Below, piece after piece: positions 41,943-50,444 of a stretch of DNA of 64,000 bases. This DNA comes from Sediminibacterium sp. Gen4. Lineage in GTDB: Bacteria > Bacteroidota > Bacteroidia > Chitinophagales > Chitinophagaceae. The notes beneath the pieces were generated by a model. That model saw only the letters and a list, made by a program, of their open reading frames with translations. It was not told the origin of the DNA and did not search any database. Numbering within the stretch: position 1 is the stretch's first letter; each line of letters begins with the position of its first letter. The translations under genes were made by a program, and so were the position numbers. Where the stretch lies: positions 1-64,000 of the forward strand of contig JACBFI010000009.1 in assembly GCA_013391385.1 (NCBI GenBank). Reading direction: 5' to 3'.

Positions 41943-42740
41943 ATGGAACATTTATTGACATCAGAGAGTTTGATCAGTTTTTTAATCCTTGTCATTTTAG
42001 AAGTGGTATTGGGAATTGACAATGTGATTTTCGTTAGTATCATCATGAACCGTATGGAAAAAAAGCATCAGCCGCGTGCTAGAATGCTTTGGATGATCAT
42101 GGGTATCAGCACAAGAATTGTTTTATTGTTTGGTCTTGGCTGGCTATTGGCGCAAAAAGGAAAACCCGTATTCAGCGCATGGGGCAAAGATTTTGATCTA
42201 GCCAGTTTGGTAATGTTGGCAGGAGGTTTATTTCTATTATACAAGACAGTACGAGAAATTCATCATAAACTGGAAGGTGAAGAAGAATCTTTACATGGCA
42301 CTGCTGCAAAACCGCTGAATTTTATGACAGCCATTTTCCAAATTATGTTAATAGATATGGTATTTAGTTTTGACAGTATCATTACAGCGGGTGGTACTGC
42401 AAAACATATTGAGATCATGATTGCTGCTGTTGTTATTGCCATGATCGTTATGTTTTTATTCAGCGCAAATATTTCTAGTTTTATTCATAAGCATCCCACA
42501 CTAAAAATGCTGGCTTTATCTTTTCTTGTGATGATCGGTTTTGTTCTAATTGTAGAGGGATGGGACAGCGTGAATGCACATGAGCTTCATCTTAAAAATT
42601 ATGTGTATTTCGCAATGGCATTTTCATTTATAGTAGAGTTACTCAATATGAAGCTTCGCAAGAAACATGTAAAACCTGTAGAATTACGATCCCCTGCTGT
42701 TCCACAAAAAGAATTGCGAGATTCGGATATGGCTCATTAA
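41943..42740 (+). CDS. TerC family integral membrane protein
   Basis: A 265-residue inner-membrane protein with seven to eight hydrophobic segments. The TerC signature is seen near the N-terminus: EVVLGIDNVIFVSIIMNRM (Asp in a membrane helix). A second acidic helix motif MVFSFDSIITAGG follows near residue 135. The family is tied to tellurium resistance and, in some bacteria, to Mn2+ export; the substrate here is unknown. It follows pyrD by 7 bases, so they may be co-transcribed. Confidence 0.9.
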   Translation: MEHLLTSESLISFLILVILEVVLGIDNVIFVSIIMNRMEKKHQPRARMLWMIMGISTRIVLLFGLGWLLAQKGKPVFSAWGKDFDLASLVMLAGGLFLLYKTVREIHHKLEGEEESLHGTAAKPLNFMTAIFQIMLIDMVFSFDSIITAGGTAKHIEIMIAAVVIAMIVMFLFSANISSFIHKHPTLKMLALSFLVMIGFVLIVEGWDSVNAHELHLKNYVYFAMAFSFIVELLNMKLRKKHVKPVELRSPAVPQKELRDSDMAH

Positions 42741-42808
42741 TGAATTGCTTTTGACTAAAAAAGTAAAATCTCCTCGTATCTATTTACTTTTAACCTCAAA
42801 GTGCTTTT

Positions 42809-43444
42809 ATGAAAGAGGAACAAAAACATTTGGATACGCTTCAGGATATCAAGCAGATCATGGATCGAAGCAGCCGGTTCATCAGTTTAAGCGGACTCAG
42901 TGGTATTGCTGCTGGACTCTGTGCTTTGGGAGCAGTAAGTTATGTTTGGCCACTGTGGAATATCTCTTTGGGTAGCAGTATTGAGGAATCCAACCCGGTT
43001 TTACTGATTTTAGATAGCCAACAGAAAGCGCGCCTTTTGGTAACAGGTATCACTTGTTTTATTAGCGCCTTTATTTTTGCCGTCATCTTTACTTGGTTCA
43101 GAACCAAAAAAACATATGCTTCTCTTTGGAATAGTACGGTTCGCAGACTCGTCATTAATACGGGTATTCCTTTTGTTGCAGGTGCAATACTCGTTGTGTA
43201 TTTAATGAATTGGAATTTAACCGGACTGATCGCTCCGGTATGTCTTATTTTTTACGGTTTAGCTTTATTGAGCGGAAGTAAATACACCGTTTCTGAAATA
43301 CGTTGGTTAGGTATCAGTGAATTGTTATTGGGGTTATTGACTCTTCAATTCTTACAATATGGCATTATCGCTTGGGGAATTGGGTTTGGATTGCTGCATA
43401 TCATTTATGGGGCACTGATGTGGTGGAAATATGAAAGAGCATGA
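42809..43444 (+). CDS. Integral membrane protein paired with a regulator
   Basis: A 211-residue protein with a soluble helical N-terminus (KHLDTLQDIKQIMDRSSRFISLSG) and about six transmembrane helices: near 29-50, 70-92, 110-128, 132-150, 162-180 and 183-203. I recognise the type as a conserved Bacteroidota membrane protein without known function. Its stop overlaps the start of a small winged-helix regulator gene (ATGA), so the two proteins are made together and the regulator probably controls or reports on this protein. Confidence 0.75.
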   Translation: MKEEQKHLDTLQDIKQIMDRSSRFISLSGLSGIAAGLCALGAVSYVWPLWNISLGSSIEESNPVLLILDSQQKARLLVTGITCFISAFIFAVIFTWFRTKKTYASLWNSTVRRLVINTGIPFVAGAILVVYLMNWNLTGLIAPVCLIFYGLALLSGSKYTVSEIRWLGISELLLGLLTLQFLQYGIIAWGIGFGLLHIIYGALMWWKYERA

Positions 43445-43740
43445 AAAATCCGATTGAACAATTAAATAAAGTTTTTGATAGTCGTGTGCGACTAGGTATC
43501 ATGAGTGCTGTAATGGTGAATGATGAAGTGAATTTCAATGAACTGAAAGAACTGATACAGGTTACGGATGGAAACCTTGCCAGTCATCTTAAGACACTCG
43601 AAGAAAATGGATATCTCCTTGTGAAAAAAGGTTTTATTGGTAGAAAGACCAATACTACTTATGCCATTACCAAATCAGGTGAGAAAGCATTCAAAGCACA
43701 TATCGATGCGTTGGAAAAAATGATCAAGGGATTACATTGA
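43441..43740 (+). CDS. Small winged-helix transcriptional regulator
   Basis: A 99-residue single-domain winged-helix protein. The helix-turn-helix is seen in VNFNELKELIQVTDGNLASHLKTLEENGYL (about 30-59) and the wing in VKKGFIGRKTNTTYAITKSG (about 60-80). The pattern matches the ArsR/MarR-like 'transcriptional regulator' group in which TDGNLASHL is the recognition region. No ligand-binding domain is present. It overlaps the preceding membrane protein gene by 4 bases and is followed by a clear terminator, which closes this two-gene operon. Confidence 0.88.
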   Translation: MKNPIEQLNKVFDSRVRLGIMSAVMVNDEVNFNELKELIQVTDGNLASHLKTLEENGYLLVKKGFIGRKTNTTYAITKSGEKAFKAHIDALEKMIKGLH

Positions 43741-43778
43741 CCTTTCTACTATCAATATTTCTCACTACATATAAAACA

Positions 43779-43801
43779 AAAGCCCCGCAGAACGGGGCTT
43801 T
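43779..43801. terminator. Rho-independent terminator, bidirectional
   Basis: A 9-bp GC-rich stem, AAAGCCCCG against CGGGGCTTT with a 5-base loop, lies between the convergent regulator and acyl-CoA dehydrogenase genes. The stem has T or A tracts on both sides. Confidence 0.88.
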
Positions 43802-43828
43802 AGATATAAGCAAGCAATCGAAAAGAGA

Positions 43829-44971
43829 CTATCCATTGAGAACCTCTCGGGAGATAACCAGCTTCTGGATCTCTGAAGTTCCTTCTCCAATAGTACACAA
43901 TTTTGCGTCACGATAGTACTTTTCTACCGGAAAATCTTTTGTATAGCCATAACCACCGAATATTTGGATGGCTTCAGTAGCTGTTTTTACCGCTACTTCA
44001 CTGGCATAATATTTAGCCATCGCCCCTTCTTTGGTTACTTTTTGTCCGCGATTTTTCAGGTCACAGGCCTGCCAGATGAGTAAGTCTGAAGCCATGATCT
44101 CCGTAGCCATATCTGCCAGTTTGAAGCTGATGCCCTGAAAATTACTGATGGGTTGATCAAACTGATAGCGCTCTTTTGAGTATTTGGTGGCCGCTTCATA
44201 AGCTCCTTTGGCGATTCCGACAGACAGTGCTGCAATAGATATCCTACCGCCATCCAGGATTTTCATCGCCTGTCTGAATCCATCACCCACTTCACCCAAA
44301 CGGTTTGCATCTGGAATGCGACAATTTTCAAAGATCATCTCCGCAGTTTCACTGGCACGCATACCCAATTTGTTTTCTTTTTTCCCTGCTGAAAATCCGG
44401 GTGTACCTCTTTCCACAACGAATGCGGTTGAATTACCACTGGTTCTGGGCTCACCGGTTCTGCATATGACCACTGCTATATCGCCGCTCTTACCGTGTGT
44501 GATCCAGCTTTTGGTACCATTCAATATCCAATCATTACCGTCTTTTACAGCTACTGTTTTCATATTTCCGGCATCACTACCTGTATTGGGCTCAGTGAGT
44601 CCCCAGGCACCGATCCATTCCGCAGTAGCCAATTTCGGTAACCACTTCTTTTTTTGTTCCTCATTTCCAAAGGAAAGAATATGATTCGTACACAGTGAAT
44701 TGTGTGCTGCCAAACTCAGTCCGACAGATCCACACACTTTTGATATCTCTTGAATGATCGCATTGTATTCAAAGTATCCCAATCCGGCTCCTCCGTACTG
44801 TTCAGGTACCAATACCCCCATCAATCCCAACTTCCCCATTTCTTTGAACACGTTTACAGGAAATTCCTGACTTTCATCCCATTCCATCACATGTGGAAGA
44901 ATATACTGTTGTGCGAAATCCCGGGCTGTTTGTGCTACCTGTTCTGTTAGTTCTGTTGGTTGAAAATGCAT
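43829..44971 (-). CDS. Acyl-CoA dehydrogenase
   Basis: A 380-residue flavoenzyme that makes the 2,3-double bond of acyl-CoA in beta-oxidation. The start was set at 44971 (MHFQPTELTEQVAQTARDF), where family members begin. Family stretches are GAWGLTEPNTGSDAGNM (flavin contact, near 128), the WILNGTKSWITHG segment, RYQFDQPISNFQGISFKLADMA, and YRDAKLCTIGEGTSEIQKLVISR near the C-terminus with the catalytic Glu in the IGEGTSEI region. Length and motifs match short/medium-chain enzymes; isovaleryl-CoA is another possible substrate. A palindromic operator-like site and a hairpin lie just upstream. Confidence 0.92.
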   Translation of the reverse strand: MHFQPTELTEQVAQTARDFAQQYILPHVMEWDESQEFPVNVFKEMGKLGLMGVLVPEQYGGAGLGYFEYNAIIQEISKVCGSVGLSLAAHNSLCTNHILSFGNEEQKKKWLPKLATAEWIGAWGLTEPNTGSDAGNMKTVAVKDGNDWILNGTKSWITHGKSGDIAVVICRTGEPRTSGNSTAFVVERGTPGFSAGKKENKLGMRASETAEMIFENCRIPDANRLGEVGDGFRQAMKILDGGRISIAALSVGIAKGAYEAATKYSKERYQFDQPISNFQGISFKLADMATEIMASDLLIWQACDLKNRGQKVTKEGAMAKYYASEVAVKTATEAIQIFGGYGYTKDFPVEKYYRDAKLCTIGEGTSEIQKLVISREVLNG

Positions 44972-44993
44972 ATATGGTACTTTTAAAATAGAC

Positions 44994-45034
44994 GAAGGTT
45001 GCCTAACTAAGCAATCGTTACTAAGGCAACCTTC
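44994..45034. promoter_or_regulatory. Hairpin in the leader of the acyl-CoA dehydrogenase gene
   Basis: An 11-bp perfect inverted repeat, GAAGGTTGCCT against AGGCAACCTTC with 19 bases between, lies 23-63 bases before the start codon. It could be a second protein-binding palindrome or a leader RNA hairpin. It has no heptad structure. Confidence 0.45.
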
Positions 45035-45038
45035 TGAA

Positions 45039-45056
45039 AACAAACGACCGTTTGTT
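45039..45056. promoter_or_regulatory. Candidate TetR-type operator
   Basis: An 18-base palindrome, AACAAACG-AC-CGTTTGTT, with 8-bp perfect half-sites, lies 68 bases upstream of the acyl-CoA dehydrogenase start. Size and symmetry fit sites bound by TetR-family repressors of fatty-acid breakdown. No TetR gene is present in the window, so the regulator is not known. Confidence 0.5.
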
Positions 45057-45123
45057 AGTTTTCAATGCAAAAGAAATGCTTTTTGCTATTACCTCCAAAA
45101 ATGGTTTAAGGGTTAACATTTTT

Positions 45124-45972
45124 TTATTCAATATAGAAAAGGGCTTTGAATCGGTCGATCCATTCAGGTTTGAATCCGGGTATTGCTAATAATTCCTCTA
45201 TTTCGGTAAACAAGCCATTTTCCTGACGCCAGCGCACAATAACTGTTGCGAGCTCTGCCGGAATTCCTGTTTTTATGACCATCTGATACGCCGATGCACG
45301 GTTCAAGGATATTTTTTGCTGGGTAGATGCATGAACTTGTAAATAAGGATCGAGTTGTGTTAAGAGACTATCGCTCAACCCAAACACAGATCTCAATTCT
45401 TCTTTACTAGCAAATCCATCGGATCTCTCGCGGTATTTGATGATTCTTTCCGCCAACACATTACCAATCCCCGGTAAAGATTTCCAGGCTTCAACATCAG
45501 CTGTATTGATATCAATCGGTTGTATCGACTGTTTTGTTTTTCCAAAGATTTTTTCTCGTTGCTTAATGCTGACGTAAGGAATCAAACGGCTGGCCAATGA
45601 TGGTGGCATGCCCCATATTTTCCGTAAATCTTCTGCTTTGCGAAATTGTCCGCCTTTACTGAGATAATTGCTGATACGCTTAGCTACTGTTATGGGTACA
45701 CCCATTCTTTGCCATTCTGTTTCATCGATCAGATTGGGATCAAAAGGATACATAGGTGTGTTTATGGAATGGGTTGCTGTTGCCACAAGTTCTCGGCTCA
45801 GCATCTCCTTCCATTTTGCTCCCTCTTTGGTCATGATTGATACATCAGGTAATGGTTTCGGCGGTATCAGGTAAGGGAGTATTAGCAAAACCACAGCAAG
45901 GATACACGCAGCGAGTATACCAATTCGTTCCTTTTTGCTGAATTGATCGTAAGCACGAAATTTCTTTTGCAT
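45124..45972 (-). CDS. Membrane-anchored helix-hairpin-helix protein (ComEA-like)
   Basis: A 282-residue protein with one N-terminal transmembrane helix (about 17-35), a linker, and tandem helix-hairpin-helix repeats. Repeats are seen in AKRISNYLSKGGQFRKAEDLRKIWGMPPSLASRL (near 90-125), in INTADVEAWKSLPGIGNVLAERIIKYRE (near 153-180, the classical ComEA form), and in ISLNRASAYQMVIKTGIPAELATVIVRWRQ (near 222-250). HhH repeats bind DNA backbone without sequence preference. ComEA is the DNA receptor in natural transformation, but many Bacteroidota have such proteins of untested role. Only a short gap separates it from the PhnP-like gene on the same strand. Confidence 0.85.
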   Translation of the reverse strand: MQKKFRAYDQFSKKERIGILAACILAVVLLILPYLIPPKPLPDVSIMTKEGAKWKEMLSRELVATATHSINTPMYPFDPNLIDETEWQRMGVPITVAKRISNYLSKGGQFRKAEDLRKIWGMPPSLASRLIPYVSIKQREKIFGKTKQSIQPIDINTADVEAWKSLPGIGNVLAERIIKYRERSDGFASKEELRSVFGLSDSLLTQLDPYLQVHASTQQKISLNRASAYQMVIKTGIPAELATVIVRWRQENGLFTEIEELLAIPGFKPEWIDRFKALFYIE

Positions 45973-46004
45973 ACAATGGATTTGATTGTATGCCTTTCTT
46001 TCTG

Positions 46005-46781
46005 CTATACATGAACTTGTAACCCATCATACGCTAACTGTATGTGTGATGGAAGCTCTTTATTGATATGTTGATGTAACCCTAACTGATGACTGATATG
46101 CGTAAAATATACTTGTGGCACTGCCAGCTCCTGTGCTAAAGCAACTGCTTCATCCAGCGTAAAATGCGAAAGATGATTTTCTTTTCGAAGCGCATTCAGT
46201 ACCAATATTTTCGAGCCACGTATTTTTTCTTTCTCGGATGCTTCAATTCTATTGGCATCCGTGATATAGGTGAAATCACCAAATCGAAAACCAAAAACAG
46301 GCATCTTATAATGCCATACCTCGATCGGTAAAACAGGGATATCACCAACGAAAAAAGGATGTTCATCGATGGTGATCAAATTCAACTCCGGCACCCCCGG
46401 ATATCTTGTGTCAGAAAATGCATAATAATAATCCCTACGCAATGCCTCTTCGGTTAGGGTATTGGCATAAATATCCATAGGCTTCTTGGTGAAGTAATTG
46501 TAGGCACGGATATCATCCAATCCCGCCAAATGATCTTTATGCGGATGGGTATATACAACAGCATCCAGTCTCCGATTATTGATACGCAACATCTGGTACC
46601 GAAAATCAGGTGTGGTATCTACCACCAAAGAGGTTTGTTGAGATTGAATGAGTACGCTACTTCGTAAACGATTATCATTTGGATCAGTAGAAGTACAAAC
46701 CTCGCAATCACAACCAATCATGGGTACACCACTACTGGTTCCTGTTCCCAAAAATGTTATGGTAAGAGATGGGATTTGCAC
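46005..46781 (-). CDS. MBL-fold metallo-hydrolase, PhnP-like
   Basis: A 258-residue metallo-beta-lactamase-fold enzyme. The metal motif is YTHPHKDHLAGLDD (HxHxDH, near residue 77), with later ligands in DTTPDFRYQM and FTHISHQLG near 230. The N-terminal GTGTSSGVPMIGCDCEVC has the Cys cluster that in PhnP binds a structural zinc. PhnP cleaves cyclic ribose phosphate during phosphonate use. Without phn neighbours, a general phosphodiesterase role is as likely. The ComEA-like gene follows 32 bases downstream on the same strand, possibly in one transcript. Confidence 0.88.
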   Translation of the reverse strand: MQIPSLTITFLGTGTSSGVPMIGCDCEVCTSTDPNDNRLRSSVLIQSQQTSLVVDTTPDFRYQMLRINNRRLDAVVYTHPHKDHLAGLDDIRAYNYFTKKPMDIYANTLTEEALRRDYYYAFSDTRYPGVPELNLITIDEHPFFVGDIPVLPIEVWHYKMPVFGFRFGDFTYITDANRIEASEKEKIRGSKILVLNALRKENHLSHFTLDEAVALAQELAVPQVYFTHISHQLGLHQHINKELPSHIQLAYDGLQVHV

Positions 46782-46836
46782 AGATCAAATCTATGGAAAT
46801 ATAGGCAGACACGGTATGCGTATTTTCCGCAAAAAA

Positions 46837-47109
46837 TTAAGCTTCGGTGGCTGATTTCTTGACCACTTCTTCATAGAGTTTTTGCGACTCCAAAGTCAGT
46901 TTGTCAAAATCAATCTGCAATTGTGGAATGATTTCCATCAATGTATTGATCCTTCCTTCAATATTCAGGAATTTATTCAGTACTACGATACGCTTGGCTT
47001 CTAATAAACACCATCCGCTTTGAAAAGTGCCTCTCTCATATCGCACAACATACTCAGATTCACCCAGTATGTCTTCCAATTTGTCTAAAGTAGTTTGAGT
47101 GTATTTCAT
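46837..47109 (-). CDS. Small conserved protein, unknown function
   Basis: A 90-residue soluble protein without signal or membrane segments. The N-terminal half (LDKLEDILGESEYVVRYERGTFQSGWCLLEAKRIVVLNKFLNIEGRI, in part) is strand-rich, and the C-terminal half is a helix with a heptad-like hydrophobic pattern. I have the impression of a conserved Bacteroidota family without assigned function. It is located just upstream of, and on the same strand as, the PhnP-like gene, with 55 bases between. Confidence 0.7.
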   Translation of the reverse strand: MKYTQTTLDKLEDILGESEYVVRYERGTFQSGWCLLEAKRIVVLNKFLNIEGRINTLMEIIPQLQIDFDKLTLESQKLYEEVVKKSATEA

Positions 47110-47208
47110 CCTGCTAATCGGTCATTAAATCATGAAACAATATCTCAGCAAATGTAAGATTCGGGGCTTGTTTGGAAGGGGGTGTTGGGGATTAGTTATT
47201 CACATTTA

Positions 47209-47362
47209 GCTGCTAGCTTTGCGCTGCAAGCTGCAAGCTGCAAGCTGCAGGCTGCAGGCTGCAGGCTTCAAGCTACAAGCTGCAAGTATATTGAATAGAT
47301 GATGTTCCGACCACAAACTTTGGAACCTGCAGCCTGCGGCTTGCAGCTTGTAGCTTGCAGCT
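47209..47362. repeat. Largest heptad palindrome, next to porX
   Basis: The left arm holds eleven consecutive units (47209-47285): GCTGCTA, GCTTTGC, GCTGCAA three times, GCTGCAG three times, GCTTCAA, GCTACAA, GCTGCAA. The right arm (47326-47362), in reverse complement, holds GCTGCAA, GCTACAA, GCTGCAA, GCCGCAG and GCTGCAG. The copy number differs, eleven to five, but the word order at the outer end is similar. The TAG stop codon of porX (47361-47363) lies at the tip of the right arm. Confidence 0.93.
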
Positions 47363-48917
47363 ATTTACTCACCATCTTAATAATCGGCACAATCATTTCT
47401 TCCAGACTGATGCCGCCATGTTGGAAGGTATTGCGGTAATAATTCACGTAATGGTTATAGTTGTTGGGATAACATAAAAAACCATCTTCTTTCGCGAAAA
47501 TATAGGATGAATTTACATTGGGTACCGGAAGCCCTGCTTCCTTAGGGTCTTTGAATGCTAACACATCTCTTGGTTCAAAATTGAGGTTACGACCATGTTT
47601 ATATCTGAGATTGGTGGTGGTTTGTTTATCACCAATCACTTTATGTGGAGTCTTTACTCGAACACTACCATGATCTGTTGCCAATACTACCTTGATAGAT
47701 TTGTCCGCAATTTTCTTCAAAGCCTGATGCAAGGGACTATGCTCAAACCAGCTTTTGGTTAAACTTCTATAACTCGTTTCATCACTTGCCAATTCCTTCA
47801 ATACTTCCATTTCAGTTCTGGCATGACTAAGCATATCAACGAAATTGTATACGATTACATTCAAGTCGTTCTGTAACAGATTATGGATATTATTCACGAG
47901 TTGTTGTCCATCGTTATGATTCAAAATCTTATGATAACTGATTTTGAGATCTTCTTTTTTCAACCGTTTTAACTGTGCTCGAAAAAAAGTTTCTTCCTCA
48001 TTATTTTTTCCTCCCTCCTCTTCATCATTTTTCCATAGTTGGGGAAATTGTTTTTCGATATCTATCGGCATCAATCCGGCGAAAATGGCGTTGCGACAGT
48101 ATTGTGTGGCGGTTGGGAGAATAGAGTAAAAGGTTTCTTCTTCTAATATCCGAAAGCTCTCTGCAAAAATGGGTTGGATGGCTTTCCATTGATCAAAGCG
48201 AAGATTATCAATAACAATAAAAAAAAGCGGCGTTCCCTTCTCTACATGCGGCAATACTTTAAACTTAAACAGCTGATGACTCATGATAGGAGATGCTGCG
48301 GAAGAAGGTGATACCCAAGATGCATAATGTTTACTGATAAATTTAAAGAACTCTGTATTGGCTTCCTGTTTTTGTGTATGAAATACTTCACGCATTTCCG
48401 GACTATCGCTCTTCTCCATTTCAAGCTCCCAGTAAACGAGTTTTTTATAAATCTCCATCCATTGGTTGTAATCCGGATTATCATTCAACGCCATAAACAA
48501 TTCCCGAAACTGTTGCTGATATGCTGTGGTAGTTGTTTCTGCCACCAATCTTTTATTGTCAATGATTTTTTTTAAGCTTAGCAATACCTGATTAGGATTT
48601 ACCGGCTTGATCAAATAATCACTGATCTGCCTACCAATCGCTTCATTCATCAGGTTCTCTGTTTCATTTTTGGTGATGAGTACCACCGGAATATTGCTAT
48701 TCACTTCTTTGATGCGAACCAAGGTCTCCAATCCGGTGATACCAGGCATGGTTTCATCCATCAACACCACATCTACCGGTTCATTTTTCACAAATTCGAT
48801 GGCATCAAAGCCATTGGTCAGTGTGGTTACGGCATATCCTTTCTGCTCCAAAAATAATTTCTGTGACTGAAGGCTTTCGATCTCATCGTCGACCCATAAA
48901 ATGTTGGCTAATGGCAT
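47361..48917 (-). CDS. porX: PorX: response regulator with alkaline-phosphatase (PglZ-like) effector domain
   Basis: A 518-residue two-component regulator that controls type IX secretion in Bacteroidota. The N-terminal receiver domain shows the acidic pair at WVDDE (9-12), phospho-acceptor Asp54 in VLMDETMPG and the conserved Lys near 104. After a helical linker (about 120-200) comes an alkaline-phosphatase-superfamily domain with VIDNLRFDQW (near 220) and the metal motif VLATDHGSVRV (near 425). The stop codon falls at the tip of a heptad palindrome, so the C-terminal Lys-stop is set at the repeat border. Its partner PorY and sigma factor SigP are not in the window. Confidence 0.93.
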   Translation of the reverse strand: MPLANILWVDDEIESLQSQKLFLEQKGYAVTTLTNGFDAIEFVKNEPVDVVLMDETMPGITGLETLVRIKEVNSNIPVVLITKNETENLMNEAIGRQISDYLIKPVNPNQVLLSLKKIIDNKRLVAETTTTAYQQQFRELFMALNDNPDYNQWMEIYKKLVYWELEMEKSDSPEMREVFHTQKQEANTEFFKFISKHYASWVSPSSAASPIMSHQLFKFKVLPHVEKGTPLFFIVIDNLRFDQWKAIQPIFAESFRILEEETFYSILPTATQYCRNAIFAGLMPIDIEKQFPQLWKNDEEEGGKNNEEETFFRAQLKRLKKEDLKISYHKILNHNDGQQLVNNIHNLLQNDLNVIVYNFVDMLSHARTEMEVLKELASDETSYRSLTKSWFEHSPLHQALKKIADKSIKVVLATDHGSVRVKTPHKVIGDKQTTTNLRYKHGRNLNFEPRDVLAFKDPKEAGLPVPNVNSSYIFAKEDGFLCYPNNYNHYVNYYRNTFQHGGISLEEMIVPIIKMVSK

Positions 48918-49069
48918 ATCCTATTTTGACTGATTACATGAAATCAACCATAGCGGTTGTATTCACCTGTTAAAATAAAGAAATAAATACGGTTTGTGTA
49001 ACAGTAAAAGAATAGGCAGGTTATTGTTGCGTTTATAAGGTTTAACCGCCGTAAATCTATTTCATTCTC

Positions 49070-49097
49070 TTTGATCGGGTATCTATTTGTATTTTTG
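49070..49097 (+). promoter_or_regulatory. Candidate promoter of the HD hydrolase gene
   Basis: TTTG (49070-49073), 16 bases, then TATTTTTG (49090-49097), a full TAnnTTTG match. It lies 41 bases before the start codon. The spacing is at the short end for Bacteroidota promoters. Confidence 0.5.
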
Positions 49098-49138
49098 CCA
49101 ACTGTCTCAACAACCGATTTAACAAATCACCAACAGGT

Positions 49139-50353
49139 ATGCCTGATCTGAAAAGAAAAATCATCAATGACCCGGTCTATGGTTTTATTACCATTAATCA
49201 TCCATTGATATTTGACATCATTGCCCACCCTTATTACCAACGTTTGCGTCGCATCAAACAAATGGCGATGGCGCAATTGGTATATCCTGGTGCAGTGCAT
49301 ACCCGATTGCATCACTCATTGGGTGCATATCATTTGATGGGCAATGCTGTGAATGAGCTCAGGAGTAAAGGTATTGACATAAACACCGATGAAGAGATTG
49401 CTGTAAAAGCCGCTATTCTTTTGCATGATGTTGGACATGGACCTTTCTCACATGCGTTGGAGCAAGTAGTGGTTCAAGGTGTTCACCACGAGCAGCTATC
49501 CTTACAGATCATGGAGAAAATGAATAGAGACCTGAACGGACAGTTATCATTGGCCATTGCTATTTTTACTGATCAATACCACAAACCATTTTTACACCAG
49601 TTGATCAGTGGTCAATTAGATGTTGACAGAATGGATTATCTGAGTCGTGATAGTTTTTTTTGTGGTGTCAGTGAGGGTGTAATTGGTTATGACCGTATCC
49701 TTAAAATGCTGATGGTGCATGAAGGACAATTGATGATAGAGGAAAAAGGTATTTATAGTGTTGAGAAATTTTTAGTGGCAAGAAGACAGATGTACTGGCA
49801 GGTTTATCTCCATAAAACAGTATTGGCAGCTGAAAGAATGCTGGTAAAAATATTAGAACGTGTTCGGGAAATTTATCAACCTACTGATACTGCTTTACAA
49901 ACACAATCTGCTATCGATTTTTTCCTGGGAGACTTTGATGGTCGTATGAACGATCGTATACTGGATCTGTTTTGCTCTTTGGATGATCATGATATCATGC
50001 ATGCTTTAAAAAGATGGTCGAAGCATCCGGATGGTATTCTTTCTTTATTGTGTACCCGTTTTTTAAACAGACAATTGTACAAGTCCAGAATTCAGGCAGA
50101 ACCATTTGATACTGCATGGGTAAAAACAAAAGAGAAAGAAGCAGCTGAAAAGTTTGGCATTGGACTTGCATCTATTCATTACCTGTGTTTTACGGGTGAG
50201 GCAACGAATACGTTGTATCAAACCGTAGATGAAAGGATCAATATTTTGTTCAGGGATCAGACGGTAAAAGACATATCACAAGTAGATAACGCCCTGATCC
50301 ACCAAAACCTTTCAGCACCGGTTAAAAAAAATTACATTTGTTTATTGACTTAG
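49139..50353 (+). CDS. HD-domain phosphohydrolase (dNTPase/SAMHD1-like)
   Basis: A 404-residue HD-superfamily protein. The N-terminal stretch KRKIINDPVYGFITINHPLIFDIIAHPYYQRLRRIKQM, read in pieces, is typical of the YdhJ/SAMHD-like group. The metal motif is seen as TRLHHSLGAYHLM (His, near 60), AAILLHDVGHGPFSHALE (HD, near 97) and DVDRMDYLSRDS (Asp, near 161). Members cut dNTPs or other nucleotides; the substrate here is unknown. It precedes the lpx operon but a heptad palindrome separates them. Confidence 0.88.
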   Translation: MPDLKRKIINDPVYGFITINHPLIFDIIAHPYYQRLRRIKQMAMAQLVYPGAVHTRLHHSLGAYHLMGNAVNELRSKGIDINTDEEIAVKAAILLHDVGHGPFSHALEQVVVQGVHHEQLSLQIMEKMNRDLNGQLSLAIAIFTDQYHKPFLHQLISGQLDVDRMDYLSRDSFFCGVSEGVIGYDRILKMLMVHEGQLMIEEKGIYSVEKFLVARRQMYWQVYLHKTVLAAERMLVKILERVREIYQPTDTALQTQSAIDFFLGDFDGRMNDRILDLFCSLDDHDIMHALKRWSKHPDGILSLLCTRFLNRQLYKSRIQAEPFDTAWVKTKEKEAAEKFGIGLASIHYLCFTGEATNTLYQTVDERINILFRDQTVKDISQVDNALIHQNLSAPVKKNYICLLT

Positions 50354-50359
50354 TGGATG

Positions 50360-50423
50360 GCTTATGGTTCATGGCTAATAGCATTTTCCTTCTATTAGCT
50401 ACTTGCTATGAACTATTCGCTAT
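50360..50423. repeat. Heptad palindrome before lpxD
   Basis: Left-arm units are GCTTATG, GTTCATG and GCTAATA (50360-50380). The right arm (50392-50423), in reverse complement, gives GCGAATA, GTTCATA, GCAAGTA and GCTAATA. The order is the same, but the right arm has one additional heptad (GCAAGTA) between two shared ones. It starts 6 bases after the HD hydrolase stop. Confidence 0.88.
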
Positions 50424-50444
50424 TTACAACCTAAACTCCACCAT

